Shown here piece after piece: positions 18,788 to 27,479 of a DNA stretch of 64,000 nucleotides. The notes under the pieces are model-generated. The model was not told the origin of the DNA and searched no databases. It was given only the letters and a program-made list of their open reading frames with translations. Every line of letters begins with the position of its first letter. Position 1 is the stretch's first letter. The DNA is from Pseudacidovorax sp. (GTDB taxonomy: Bacteria; Pseudomonadota; Gammaproteobacteria; Burkholderiales; Burkholderiaceae_C): positions 62,001 through 126,000 of the forward strand of contig NZ_JAGOPN010000013.1 of assembly GCF_017991995.1 (NCBI RefSeq), written 5' to 3'. The position numbers and the translations under genes were made by a program.

Positions 18788-19951
18788 TCAGCCGCGCGCG
18801 CTGTCGAGACAGGCGCGGGCCGCGGCGCTGGCGGTCATCTGCGTGCGATACCACTCGTGGAAGTGCTGCATGCCGTCTTCCATGGGGCTCTGGTAGGGAC
18901 CGACCTCGTTGTCGCCGCGCTGGAAGAGGGCGCGCCGCCCGGCGTCCATGCGCTCGCCGATCTCGTCGTCCTCGATGCAGGTCTCCATGTAGGCAGCCTG
19001 CTGCGCCTCGACGAACTCGCGCTCGAAGTGGGCGATCTCCTCGGGGTAGTAGAACTCGACCACGTTCATGGTCTTGTGCGGGCCCATGGGATGCAGCGTC
19101 GACACGGTCAGCACATGCGGGTACCACTCCACCATGATGTGGGGGTAGTAGGTCAGCCAGATGGCGCCGAACTCGGGCGGGCGGCCACTGCGGTAGCGCA
19201 GCAACTCGTCATGCCAGCGCTCGTACACCGGGCTGCCGGCACGGCCGAGCCGGTTGGCCACGCCCACGGTCTGCACCGAATACTGCGGCTTGAACTCCCA
19301 GCGCAGGTCGTCGCAGGTCACGAAGTTGCCCAGGCCCGGATGGAAGGGGCCGACGTGGTAGTCCTCCAGGTAGACCTCGATGAAGGTCTTCCAGTTGTAG
19401 TTGCACTCGTGCATCTCGACGCGGTCGAGCACGTAGCCGTCGAAGTTCAGGTGGGCGCGCGGGCCCATGCCGGCGAGGTCGGCCTCGATGTCGCGGCCGT
19501 TGTCCTCGAACAGCAGGCCGTTCCATTCGCGCAGGCCGTAGGTGTGCAGGTTGAGGCAGGGGTCCTGGGCGAAATGCGGCGCGCCCAGCAGCGTGCCGGT
19601 GGGCGAAGGGCCGGCGGCGTTGTAGGTCCAGCGGTGCAGCGGGCAGACGATGTGGCCGCCGCTCTGGCGCGGCAGCTCGCCCTTGCCGCGCAGGATCACG
19701 GCCTGGCGGTGGCGGCAGACATTGGAGATCAGCTCGACGCCGCGCGGCGTGTGCACCAGCGCGCGGCCTTCGCCTTCCTGCGGCAGCGTGTGGTAGCTGC
19801 CGGCTTCGGGCACCCACAGCTTGTGGCCCACGTAGCGTGGGCCCTGCTTGAAGAGTGTTTCCATTTCGCTCGCATAGAGCGCCTCGTCGAAATAGCTGGA
19901 GACCGGAAGTTGGCTCGAAGCCTGCTGCAGTCGAAGACTTAAATCAGACAT
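18788..19951 (-). CDS. Rieske-type aromatic ring-hydroxylating oxygenase, alpha subunit
   Basis: 387 residues from ATG 19951 (an in-frame ATG at 19975 is possible). Rieske [2Fe-2S] ligands C79-x-H81 and C103-x2-H106. The mononuclear iron site is in EDYHVGPFHPGL (H199, H204) with the bridging Asp197. The alpha subunit inserts oxygen into aromatic or quaternary-amine substrates using an external reductase. No beta subunit or reductase lies next to it, and the substrate cannot be told. The leader upstream carries a terminator-like hairpin. Confidence 0.88.
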   Translation of the reverse strand: MSDLSLRLQQASSQLPVSSYFDEALYASEMETLFKQGPRYVGHKLWVPEAGSYHTLPQEGEGRALVHTPRGVELISNVCRHRQAVILRGKGELPRQSGGHIVCPLHRWTYNAAGPSPTGTLLGAPHFAQDPCLNLHTYGLREWNGLLFEDNGRDIEADLAGMGPRAHLNFDGYVLDRVEMHECNYNWKTFIEVYLEDYHVGPFHPGLGNFVTCDDLRWEFKPQYSVQTVGVANRLGRAGSPVYERWHDELLRYRSGRPPEFGAIWLTYYPHIMVEWYPHVLTVSTLHPMGPHKTMNVVEFYYPEEIAHFEREFVEAQQAAYMETCIEDDEIGERMDAGRRALFQRGDNEVGPYQSPMEDGMQHFHEWYRTQMTASAAARACLDSARG

Positions 19952-19997
19952 GGGTGACCTGACCAAGCTCCCCACAGGGAGGTAACGCGAAGTGGAA

Positions 19998-20026
19998 ACC
20001 CCTGCTTTGCTCCGCCCGGAAGGGGT
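19998..20026. repeat. Small inverted repeat in the Rieske gene leader
   Basis: ACCCCT (19998-20003) and AGGGGT (20021-20026) can pair around a 17-base loop, between the terminator-like hairpin and the Rieske start codon. Together they could form alternative leader structures. Confidence 0.3.
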
Positions 20027-20048
20027 GGCCTCCTTGAGGATTGGGCAG

Positions 20049-20074
20049 AAAAAACGAAGCCGGCTGGCGCCGGC
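20049..20074 (-). terminator. Intrinsic terminator-like hairpin in the Rieske gene leader
   Basis: On the minus strand a perfect stem GCCGGC-GCCA-GCCGGC is followed by TTCG and six T. It lies about 100 bases upstream of the Rieske start and about 18 bases downstream of a TACAAT at 20092-20097. The neighbouring upstream gene (xseB) is divergent, so there is no obvious gene for it to terminate. It may be an attenuator. Confidence 0.55.
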
Positions 20075-20091
20075 ACAGGGAATGAGCTCGA

Positions 20092-20097
20092 ATTGTA
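20092..20097 (-). promoter_or_regulatory. Putative -10 of the Rieske oxygenase gene
   Basis: GGGGTACAAT on the minus strand, 141 bases before the ATG at 19951. No good -35 is seen. If used, the transcript meets the terminator-like hairpin within its first 10-40 bases. Confidence 0.35.
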
Positions 20098-20183
20098 CCC
20101 CGGTTTTATCCAGGGCCGATGACCGCGACCGGCGAAGGCGCTGGTCCCGCCCACGGCCGACAGGCGGCTCGGACGGGGCCTCC

Positions 20184-20189
20184 TAGAAT
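20184..20189 (+). promoter_or_regulatory. Putative -10 of xseB-ispA-dxs
   Basis: TAGAAT, 30 bases before the xseB ATG, giving a leader of about 24 bases. The -35 is poorly matched. Confidence 0.4.
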
Positions 20190-20219
20190 CGCGCGTTTCA
20201 CCTTCCGACAACCTTCCGA

Positions 20220-20474
20220 ATGCCCAAGGCCGCCCCCGCAGCCGCGCCTGCGCCCGACACCGCCGACCTGCCCGCCAGTTACGAGGCAGGTCTGCAGGAA
20301 CTGGAGCAACTGGTGGCCGCGCTCGAATCGGGCCAGCTTCCCCTCGACCAGCTGCTTGCCGGCTACCAGCGCGGTGCGCGCCTGCTGGCCTTCTGCCGCG
20401 AACGCCTGCAGGCCGTGGAAGAGCAGATCAAGGTGCTGGACGCCGGCAACCTCAAGCCATGGACAGGCGCCTGA
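20220..20474 (+). CDS. xseB: Exodeoxyribonuclease VII small subunit
   Basis: 84 residues, the usual XseB size. The conserved core [26 protein letters not shown] and the following [15 protein letters not shown] are the two-helix XseB pattern. It stabilises the XseA large subunit in degradation of single-stranded DNA. The stop overlaps the ispA start (TGATG), and linkage xseB-ispA-dxs is widespread in proteobacteria. Confidence 0.95.
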   Translation: MPKAAPAAAPAPDTADLPASYEAGLQELEQLVAALESGQLPLDQLLAGYQRGARLLAFCRERLQAVEEQIKVLDAGNLKPWTGA

Positions 20475-21409
20475 TGGCCGCGTCTGCCTGGACGCCGGTC
20501 GAACTCGCGGCCTGGATGCGCCCGCAGTTGGCGCGTGTGGAAGCTGCGCTCGCGCAGTGGGTGGGCGCCGGGGCGCCGTCCTCGCTGGCCGAGCCCATGC
20601 GTTACGCCGTGCTCGACGGCGGCAAGCGCCTGCGGCCGCTGCTGGTGCTGGCTGCCGCACGGGCCGCTGGCTCGGCCGGCGTGCCGGCCTGGCTGGACGA
20701 GGCGGCCCTGCGCGCGGCCTGTGGCGTCGAGCTGATCCATGCCTATTCGCTGGTGCACGACGACATGCCCTGCATGGACAACGACGTGCTGCGCCGGGGC
20801 AAGCCAACGGTGCATGTGCGCTTCGGCGAAGCGGGTGCGCTGCTGGCCGGGGATGCCCTGCAGGCGCAGGCCTTCGAGCTGATCGCGCCGTTGGACGGCG
20901 CCGCCGCGGCGGTGCCCGCGCAGGTGCAGGCCCGTCTCGTCGCGCTGCTGGCGCGCGGCGCCGGTGCCTGCGGCATGGCCGGCGGCCAGGCCATCGACCT
21001 GGCCAGCGTCGGCCGTCGGCTGGACGAGGCGCAGCTGCGCGAGATGCACCGCCTCAAGACCGGCGCCCTGCTGCAGGCCAGCGTCGAGATGGGCGCCGCG
21101 TGCGCGGGCGAGCTGCCTGTGGCCGCGGCCCAGGGCCTGCGCGCCTTCGGCGCCGCCATCGGCCTCGCCTTCCAGGTCGTGGATGACGTGCTCGACGTCA
21201 CGGCCGATTCCGCCACCCTGGGCAAGACGGCCGGCAAGGACGCCGCCGCCGACAAGCCCACCTACGTCGCCCTTCTGGGCCTGGACGGCGCCCGCGCCGA
21301 AGCGGACCGCCTGCTGGCCCAGGCGCTGGCCGCGCTCGATGCCAGCGGCCTGGCCGACACCGCCGCACTGGCCGCCCTGGCCCACATGGTCGTCGCGCGC
21401 GACCGGTAG
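20474..21409 (+). CDS. ispA: Farnesyl diphosphate synthase
   Basis: 311 residues from ATG 20474, which overlaps the xseB stop by one base. An in-frame ATG at 20459 is less likely. Condenses isopentenyl and dimethylallyl diphosphate to geranyl and farnesyl diphosphate. First Asp-rich motif in [12 protein letters not shown], second in VVDDVLDV, with GGKRLRPLL near the N-terminus. Its product FPP feeds quinones, undecaprenyl phosphate and squalene (hpnCDE at 54.8-58 kb). Confidence 0.96.
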   Translation: MAASAWTPVELAAWMRPQLARVEAALAQWVGAGAPSSLAEPMRYAVLDGGKRLRPLLVLAAARAAGSAGVPAWLDEAALRAACGVELIHAYSLVHDDMPCMDNDVLRRGKPTVHVRFGEAGALLAGDALQAQAFELIAPLDGAAAAVPAQVQARLVALLARGAGACGMAGGQAIDLASVGRRLDEAQLREMHRLKTGALLQASVEMGAACAGELPVAAAQGLRAFGAAIGLAFQVVDDVLDVTADSATLGKTAGKDAAADKPTYVALLGLDGARAEADRLLAQALAALDASGLADTAALAALAHMVVARDR

Positions 21410-21429
21410 CCTTTTTCGAACATCGCCCC

Positions 21430-23283
21430 ATGGCACCTCTTCTCCCCACGATCCACGATCCCGCCGACCTGCGCCGCCTGCCGCGCGAGCAGCTGCGCCA
21501 GCTGGCCGACGAGGTGCGTGCCTGCGTGCTCGACAACGTGTCGCGCACCGGCGGCCACCTCAGCTCCAACCTCGGTACTGTCGAGCTCACCGTGGCGCTG
21601 CACTATGTCTTCGACACGCCCGAGGACCGCATCGTGTGGGACGTGGGCCACCAGACCTATCCGCACAAGATCCTCACCGGCCGGCGCGAGCGCATGCCCA
21701 CGCTGCGCCAGCAGGGCGGCATCTCGGGCTTTCCGCAGCGCACCGAGAGCGTCTACGACACCTTCGGCACGGCGCACTCGTCGACCAGCATCTCGGCTGC
21801 CCTTGGCATGGCTCTGGCCGCGCGCCAGAAGGGCGAGACACGCCATGCCATCGCGGTGATCGGCGACGGCGCGATGACGGCCGGCATGGCCTTCGAGGCG
21901 CTGAACAACGGGGGCGTGTACGACGACGCCCGGCTCCTGGTGATCCTGAACGACAACGACATGTCGATCAGCCCGCCCGTGGGCGCGCTCAACCGGTATC
22001 TGGCGCAGCTGATGAGCGGTCAGTTCTACGCGGCGGCCAAGGAAGTCGGCAAGAGCGTGCTCAAGGCGGCGCCGCCACTGTTCCAGCTGGCCAAGCGGCT
22101 GGAGGAGCAGGCCAAGGGCATGGTGGTGCCGGCCACGCTGTTCGAGAAGTTCGGCTTCAACTACATCGGGCCGATCGATGGCCACGATCTCGACTCGCTG
22201 ATTCCCACGCTGGAGAACCTCAAGCAGCTCAAGGGCCCGCAGTTCCTGCATGTGGTCACGCGCAAGGGCCAGGGCTATAAGCTGGCCGAGGCCGACCCCG
22301 TGGCCTATCACGGCCCGGGCAAGTTCGATCCGTCCATCGGCCTGGTCAAGCCCGCCGCCGCGCCCAAGAAGACCTTCACCCAGGTCTTCGGCCAGTGGCT
22401 GTGCGACATGGCCGCCAAGGACGGCCGGCTGGTGGGCATCACGCCCGCCATGCGCGAGGGCTCGGGCCTGGTGGAGTTCGAACAGCAGTTCCCCGAGCGC
22501 TACTACGACGTCGGCATCGCCGAGCAGCATGCCGTGACCTTTGCGGGTGGCCTCGCCTGCGAAGGGCTCAAGCCGGTGGTCGCCATCTATTCGACCTTCC
22601 TGCAGCGCGCCTACGACCAGTTGATCCACGACGTGGCGATCCAGAATCTGCCGGTGGTCTTCGCGCTGGACCGCGCGGGCCTGGTGGGCGCCGACGGCGC
22701 CACGCATGCGGGGGCCTACGACATCCCCTTCCTGCGCTGCGTGCCTAACATGGCCGTGGCCTGTCCGGCGGACGAGGCCGAGTGCCGGCAACTGCTGTCC
22801 ACCGCCTTCGCGCAGAACCATCCGGTGGCCGTGCGCTATCCGCGCGGCGCGGGCGTGGGCACCGTGCCTTCGCTGTCGCTCGATGCCCTTCCCTACGGCA
22901 AGGGGGAGGTGCGCCGCCAGGGCCGGCGCATCGCCATCCTCGCCTTCGGCACGCTGCTCTATCCGGCGCTCGAGGCCGGCCAGGCGCTCGATGCCACGGT
23001 CGTCAACATGCGCTGGGCCAAGCCCCTGGACGAGGCGTTGCTGCGCGAGGTGGCCGAGGGCCACGAGGCGCTGGTGACGATCGAAGAGGGGGCCATCATG
23101 GGCGGCGCGGGCAGCGCCGTGCTCGAGGCCTTGCAGGCCGCGGGCATCCAGCGCCCGGTGCTGCAACTGGGCCTGCCCGACCGCTTCATCGAGCATGGCG
23201 ACCCGGCCCGCCTGCTGGCCGGGCTGGGGCTGGATGCCGCGGGCATCCGCAGCGCCATCGAGGCGCGCTTCGGCGCGGCCTGA
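21430..23283 (+). CDS. dxs: 1-deoxy-D-xylulose-5-phosphate synthase
   Basis: 617 residues. A thiamine-diphosphate enzyme condensing pyruvate and glyceraldehyde-3-phosphate, the first step of the MEP isoprenoid pathway. Seen: [21 protein letters not shown], the cofactor motif [18 protein letters not shown] with downstream [14 protein letters not shown], the transketolase-like part [17 protein letters not shown], and the C-terminal [15 protein letters not shown]. It follows ispA by 20 bases in one operon. Confidence 0.97.
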   Translation: MAPLLPTIHDPADLRRLPREQLRQLADEVRACVLDNVSRTGGHLSSNLGTVELTVALHYVFDTPEDRIVWDVGHQTYPHKILTGRRERMPTLRQQGGISGFPQRTESVYDTFGTAHSSTSISAALGMALAARQKGETRHAIAVIGDGAMTAGMAFEALNNGGVYDDARLLVILNDNDMSISPPVGALNRYLAQLMSGQFYAAAKEVGKSVLKAAPPLFQLAKRLEEQAKGMVVPATLFEKFGFNYIGPIDGHDLDSLIPTLENLKQLKGPQFLHVVTRKGQGYKLAEADPVAYHGPGKFDPSIGLVKPAAAPKKTFTQVFGQWLCDMAAKDGRLVGITPAMREGSGLVEFEQQFPERYYDVGIAEQHAVTFAGGLACEGLKPVVAIYSTFLQRAYDQLIHDVAIQNLPVVFALDRAGLVGADGATHAGAYDIPFLRCVPNMAVACPADEAECRQLLSTAFAQNHPVAVRYPRGAGVGTVPSLSLDALPYGKGEVRRQGRRIAILAFGTLLYPALEAGQALDATVVNMRWAKPLDEALLREVAEGHEALVTIEEGAIMGGAGSAVLEALQAAGIQRPVLQLGLPDRFIEHGDPARLLAGLGLDAAGIRSAIEARFGAA

Positions 23284-23354
23284 CCCGCGCGCTGTGCGGG
23301 CGCGTTCCGGGCACCGCAAGGGGAAACCCCACGGGGCCGCCGGGTGCATCTTTT

Positions 23355-23401
23355 TAGAATCGGCCCTCTTCAGAGTCGACAACGCGGCCACGGGCCGCGT
23401 T
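23355..23401 (+). promoter_or_regulatory. Promoter and 5' hairpin of the TRAP binding-protein gene
   Basis: TAGAAT (23355-23360) is followed, within the expected leader, by a perfect nine-base inverted repeat AACGCGGCC-ACG-GGCCGCGTT (23381-23401). No U-run follows, so a 5' stabilising hairpin is more likely than a terminator. The gene starts at 23433 behind ACGGAG. Confidence 0.5.
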
Positions 23402-23432
23402 CGTATTTCAGCTGTTCAACGGAGTCAAGCTC

Positions 23433-24515
23433 ATGGATCGTCGTTCCATCATCAAAAATGCCGGCCTCGCTGGTGTCCTGGCCGCCGGTGTGGCGCCAGC
23501 GGTGCACGCGCAGGCCGCAGTGCGCTGGCGCCTCGCATCGAGCTTCCCTCGCTCGCTCGACACCATCTTCGGCAGCGCCGAAATGCTGTCCAAGACGATC
23601 AAGGCCATGTCGGGTGGCAAGTTCGAGATCACCGTGCACCCCGCCGGTGAACTGATGCCGGCCTTCGGCGTCGTCGATGCGCTGCAAGGCGACACCATCG
23701 AGATGGCCCAGTCCGCCGCCTATTACTTCACCGGCAAGGACCCGGTCTTCGCCTTCAGCTGCGCCGTGCCCTTCGGCCTGACCGCGCGTCAGAACACCGC
23801 GTGGAAGGACTACGGCGGCGGCCGCAAGCTGCTCGACGACTTCTTCGCCAAGTACAACTTCCGCACCGCCAGCGCCGGCAACACCGGCACGCAGATGGGC
23901 GGCTGGTACCGCAAGGAAATCAAGACCGTCGAGGACCTCAAGGGTCTGAAGATGCGCATGGGCGGCGGCGTGTTCGGCGAAGCGATGCAGAAGCTCGGCG
24001 TGGTGCCGCAGAACATGCCGGCCGGCGACGTGTACCAGGCGCTCGAGAAGGGCACGCTGGACGCCGCCGAATTCGTCGGTCCCTACGACGACGCCAAGCT
24101 GGGCTTCAACAAGGTCGCGCCCTACTACTACTACCCCGGCTGGTGGGAAGGCGGCGCCGACCTGGAGTTCTTCATCAATGTGAAGAAGTTCAACGCGCTG
24201 TCCGACGAGAACAAGGCGATCCTCAACGCCGCGATGGCCGTGGCGGCCACCGACATGACCGCCAAGTACGACGCCTACAACCCCATCGCTCTGAAGAAGC
24301 TGGTGGCCGAAAAGACCCAACTGAAGGCCTTCCCCAAGGCCGTGATGGACGCGGGTTTCAAGTCGTCGATGGAGGTCTTCGCCGACCACGAAGCCAAGTC
24401 GCCGGAGTTCAAGGCCATCCACCAGAGCATGCGCGCCTTCCAGCGCGACCAGATCCTGTGGAACCGCTTCTCGGAGTACCCGTTCAACCAGTACATGAAC
24501 GGCGTCAAGATCTGA
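23433..24515 (+). CDS. TRAP transporter solute-binding protein (DctP family, TakP-like)
   Basis: 360 residues. The signal has twin arginines (MDRRSIIKNAGLAG), suggesting Tat export, with cleavage near VHAQ. The DctP domain follows; the segments EFVGPYDDAKLGF and PGWWEGGADLEFF resemble TakP, the alpha-keto-acid binding protein of Rhodobacter, so a 2-oxo acid or similar carboxylate is a reasonable guess. It delivers ligand to the DctQ/DctM permeases encoded convergently just downstream. Confidence 0.92.
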   Translation: MDRRSIIKNAGLAGVLAAGVAPAVHAQAAVRWRLASSFPRSLDTIFGSAEMLSKTIKAMSGGKFEITVHPAGELMPAFGVVDALQGDTIEMAQSAAYYFTGKDPVFAFSCAVPFGLTARQNTAWKDYGGGRKLLDDFFAKYNFRTASAGNTGTQMGGWYRKEIKTVEDLKGLKMRMGGGVFGEAMQKLGVVPQNMPAGDVYQALEKGTLDAAEFVGPYDDAKLGFNKVAPYYYYPGWWEGGADLEFFINVKKFNALSDENKAILNAAMAVAATDMTAKYDAYNPIALKKLVAEKTQLKAFPKAVMDAGFKSSMEVFADHEAKSPEFKAIHQSMRAFQRDQILWNRFSEYPFNQYMNGVKI

Positions 24516-24575
24516 CGAAGGCGCGGGCGCCGAGCCTGCCGGATGGCGGGCTCGTCGGCTTGATGCACGCACAAC

Positions 24576-24604
24576 AAAAAAGCCGCGCAGTGCGCGGCTT
24601 TTTT
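24576..24604. terminator. Bidirectional intrinsic terminator between TRAP SBP and permease genes
   Basis: Six A, stem GCCGCGC-AGT-GCGCGGC, six T: symmetrical, so it can end both the binding-protein transcript (+) and the convergent permease transcript (-). Confidence 0.88.
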
Positions 24605-24714
24605 GCGTCTGTCGTCATGGCCCTCGGTGGTGACCGCGAGTCCCGCGCCGACATCGCGCAAGGCGCGGCGTCCGGCGCAGGCGCCCGCAATGGACGCGGG
24701 CGGGCAGGCGGTGG

Positions 24715-26586
24715 CTAGTTGGAAGGCTGCGCCCGCTTGAGCGCCTCTTCCATCGCCTTGACCGGATCGTCCGGGGTGGACGCCGGCGCGTCCGCGTCGG
24801 GTGCGGCGGGTGCGGCGGGTGCCGCCTCCGGGGAAGCCGGTGCCGCGGGGGGCGAGTCACCGCCCGGCGCGGGCGTGCCGCCGTAGGGCTCTTCGCCGCT
24901 GCCGTAGCCGGCATCCGGCGAGGCCCCGCCGCCTTCGGGCTGCAGGCTCTCGCGCATCTGGTCGCCGATGCTCTTGAGATCGTAGTTCTGGGCCTTGTCG
25001 AGGCTGCCCGTGACCAAGTTGGGGAACGAGATCATCACGCCGACCATCACCAGCTGGATCAGCACGAAGGGAATGGCGCCCTTGTAGATCTGCATGGTGG
25101 TGACAGGCTGCATCACCGTGTGGGTCACACGGTCCACGTACGGCTTGTCCGGCGCCACCGAGCGCAGGAAGAACAGCGCGAAGCCGAAGGGCGGGTGCAT
25201 GAAGGAGGTCTGCATGTTCATCGCCAGCAGCACGCCGAACCAGATCAGGTCGATGCCCAGCTTGTCGGCCACGGGCGCCAGCAGCGGCACCACGATGAAC
25301 GACAGCTCGAAGTAGTCGAGGAAGAAGGCCAGGAAGAAGATCAGCAGGTTCACCGCGACCAGGAAGCCCACCTGGCCGCCCGGCAGGCTGGCCAGCAGGT
25401 GCTCGACCCAGATCGGGCCGTCCGCCGCCTGGAATACCAGGCTGAAGATGGTGGCGCCGATCAGGATGAACATCACGAAGCTGCCGAGCTTGGTGGTGGC
25501 GGCCAGCGCCTGCTTGAGCAGCGTCATGTCGAGCCGCCCGCGCGCCCAGCCCATGATGAGCGCACCGATGGCGCCCATCGCCCCGCCTTCGGTCGGCGTG
25601 GCGATGCCCAGGAAGATCGTGCCGAGCACCAGGAAGATCAGCAGCAGCGGCGGGATGAGCACGAAGGTCACGCGCTCGGCCAGCCTGGACAGCAGCCCCA
25701 GCCGCAGGTACTTGTTGAGCAGGGCGATCACCAGCGCGACGAAGGTACCGCCGCACATCGCCACGACCACCTTTTCGTCCGTGGCGACCGAGGTGACCGT
25801 CTGGCCGCTCCACCAGCTGTGCACATCGGTCAGGTGGCGCGCGACCAGCACCGAGACGACAAAGGAGATGACCATGAGCACCAGCAGCGAGCGATAGCCA
25901 CCGCTGCCGTCGGGCTCGCGGTAGATGCGGGCCTCGGCGGGCAGCGCCGGCACGCTGGCGGGCCGGAAGATGGCGAGGAAGGCCACGTACAGCACATAGC
26001 AGCCCACCAGCATGAAGGCCGGCACGAAGGCGCCCTTGTACATGTCGCCCACGCTCTTGCCGAGCTGGTCGGCCATGATGATCAGCACCAGCGAGGGCGG
26101 GATGATCTGGGCCAGCGTGCCCGATGCCGCGATCACGCCGCTGCTGAAGCGGCGGTCATAGCCGTAGCGCAGCATGATGGGCAGCGAGATCAGGCCCATC
26201 GAGATGACCGAGGCGGCCACCACGCCGGTGGTGGCGGCCAGCAGCGCGCCGACGAAGACCACGGCCAGCGCCAGGCCCCCGCGCATGGGGCCGAACACCT
26301 GGCCGACGGTGTCGAGCAGGTCCTCAGCCATGCCGCTGCGCTCCAGGATGAGCCCCATCAGCGTGAAGAAGGGCACCGCGAGCAGCGTGTCGTTGGCCAT
26401 GATGCCGATCAGGCGCTGCGGCAGCCAGGCCATCACCGAGGACTGGAACACCCCCAGTTCGATGCCGATGATGCCGAAGGTCAGCCCGCAGGCGCCAAGG
26501 CTGAAGGCCACCGGGAATCCCAGCAGCAGGAAGCAGATGAGCCCCGCGAACATGATCGGGGCGAAATTGGCGGTGATGAACTCCAC
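24715..26586 (-). CDS. dctM: TRAP transporter large permease (DctM family)
   Basis: 623 residues with about 13-14 membrane helices. DctM is the ion-coupled translocation subunit. The protein is longer than the usual 430 because of a large central insertion with two extra helices (around residues 230-310), typical of the large DctM type, and a roughly 75-residue Pro/Ala/Gly/Asp-rich cytoplasmic tail. It follows dctQ by 20 bases. The cognate binding protein is convergent at 23433. Confidence 0.92.
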   Translation of the reverse strand: MEFITANFAPIMFAGLICFLLLGFPVAFSLGACGLTFGIIGIELGVFQSSVMAWLPQRLIGIMANDTLLAVPFFTLMGLILERSGMAEDLLDTVGQVFGPMRGGLALAVVFVGALLAATTGVVAASVISMGLISLPIMLRYGYDRRFSSGVIAASGTLAQIIPPSLVLIIMADQLGKSVGDMYKGAFVPAFMLVGCYVLYVAFLAIFRPASVPALPAEARIYREPDGSGGYRSLLVLMVISFVVSVLVARHLTDVHSWWSGQTVTSVATDEKVVVAMCGGTFVALVIALLNKYLRLGLLSRLAERVTFVLIPPLLLIFLVLGTIFLGIATPTEGGAMGAIGALIMGWARGRLDMTLLKQALAATTKLGSFVMFILIGATIFSLVFQAADGPIWVEHLLASLPGGQVGFLVAVNLLIFFLAFFLDYFELSFIVVPLLAPVADKLGIDLIWFGVLLAMNMQTSFMHPPFGFALFFLRSVAPDKPYVDRVTHTVMQPVTTMQIYKGAIPFVLIQLVMVGVMISFPNLVTGSLDKAQNYDLKSIGDQMRESLQPEGGGASPDAGYGSGEEPYGGTPAPGGDSPPAAPASPEAAPAAPAAPDADAPASTPDDPVKAMEEALKRAQPSN

Positions 26587-26606
26587 GTCGTGTACTCCCG
26601 TCCGGT

Positions 26607-27236
26607 TCAGCGGGCCTGCGGCGCCGTGGCGGCCGCGTTGGCATTGCGGGCGTCGGATTCGGCGCGCTGGCGCAGCACCTCGGCCAGTTCTTCCTCGGCG
26701 GTCTTCTCGCCGGGCTTGACGGTCGGGTCAGGGCCATCGCCGGTGAGGAAGGCGATGCGCTTGATCAGCTCGGACCAGCCCTGCAGCAGCAGCAGGGTGA
26801 AACCGATCGGCAGCGCCAGCCACACCGGCCAGCGGATCAGTCCGCCGGGGTTGCCCGACATTTCGCCCGAGGCGAACTTCTGCATCGTCATGGGCACCGT
26901 GTAGTACAGCACCAGCAGGCATACCGGCGTGAGGAAGAGCGTGAAGCCGACGATGTCGATCCAGATCTGCGCCTTCTTGGGCAGGCGGCTGTTGAGCACA
27001 TCGATGCGCACATGCTCCCGGTTGAGCAGCGTGAAGCCCGCAGCCACCAGGAAGGACCAGGCGAACAGGTACCACTGCACCTCGAGGAAGGCATTGGAAC
27101 TGGTGTTGAAGATGTAGCGCACCAGCGCGTTGAGCGCACTGATGGCCGTTGACGCCATGATCAGCCAGATCACGACCTTGCCCACCTGCGCATTGAGCCA
27201 GTCGATGGCGCGCGAGAGCCTCAGCAAGCCTTGCAT
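26607..27236 (-). CDS. dctQ: TRAP transporter small permease (DctQ family)
   Basis: 209 residues, four membrane helices with the DctQ pattern (LVRYIFNTSSNAFLEVQWYLFAWSFLVAAGF, NREHVRIDVL). It partners DctM in the TRAP complex. A charged 45-residue tail follows the last helix. It is the first gene of the permease pair; the 243 bases upstream, to the end of the kinase gene, show no clear promoter or structure. Confidence 0.92.
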   Translation of the reverse strand: MQGLLRLSRAIDWLNAQVGKVVIWLIMASTAISALNALVRYIFNTSSNAFLEVQWYLFAWSFLVAAGFTLLNREHVRIDVLNSRLPKKAQIWIDIVGFTLFLTPVCLLVLYYTVPMTMQKFASGEMSGNPGGLIRWPVWLALPIGFTLLLLQGWSELIKRIAFLTGDGPDPTVKPGEKTAEEELAEVLRQRAESDARNANAAATAPQAR

Positions 27237-27479
27237 GTCTACTCCATTTTTGAATTGGGCCTTTCAGATACGAAGACACCCGGCGCGCTGGCGTTGTGGG
27301 CCGCGAGCCGGGTGCGAAAGGCGGGCGGATTCTAAGGGGCCGCGCCGCGTCGACCATGAGGCGAACCCCCAGCCTGTGCGGGCCTGCAGCAGTGCATGTC
27401 GGCGCGTCCCGGACCGCGGGCCGCGCGGTCTTCGCCAAGGCGGCTTGGGTCGTCCCGCATGGTGCGGGCGCGCAAGGAC

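Noticed and set aside
19952-20100. Glycine riboswitch in the Rieske leader
   Set aside because: GGGCGGAGCAAAGCAGGGG is superficially similar, but I cannot find the conserved paired cores of the glycine riboswitch, so only a generic attenuator is suggested.
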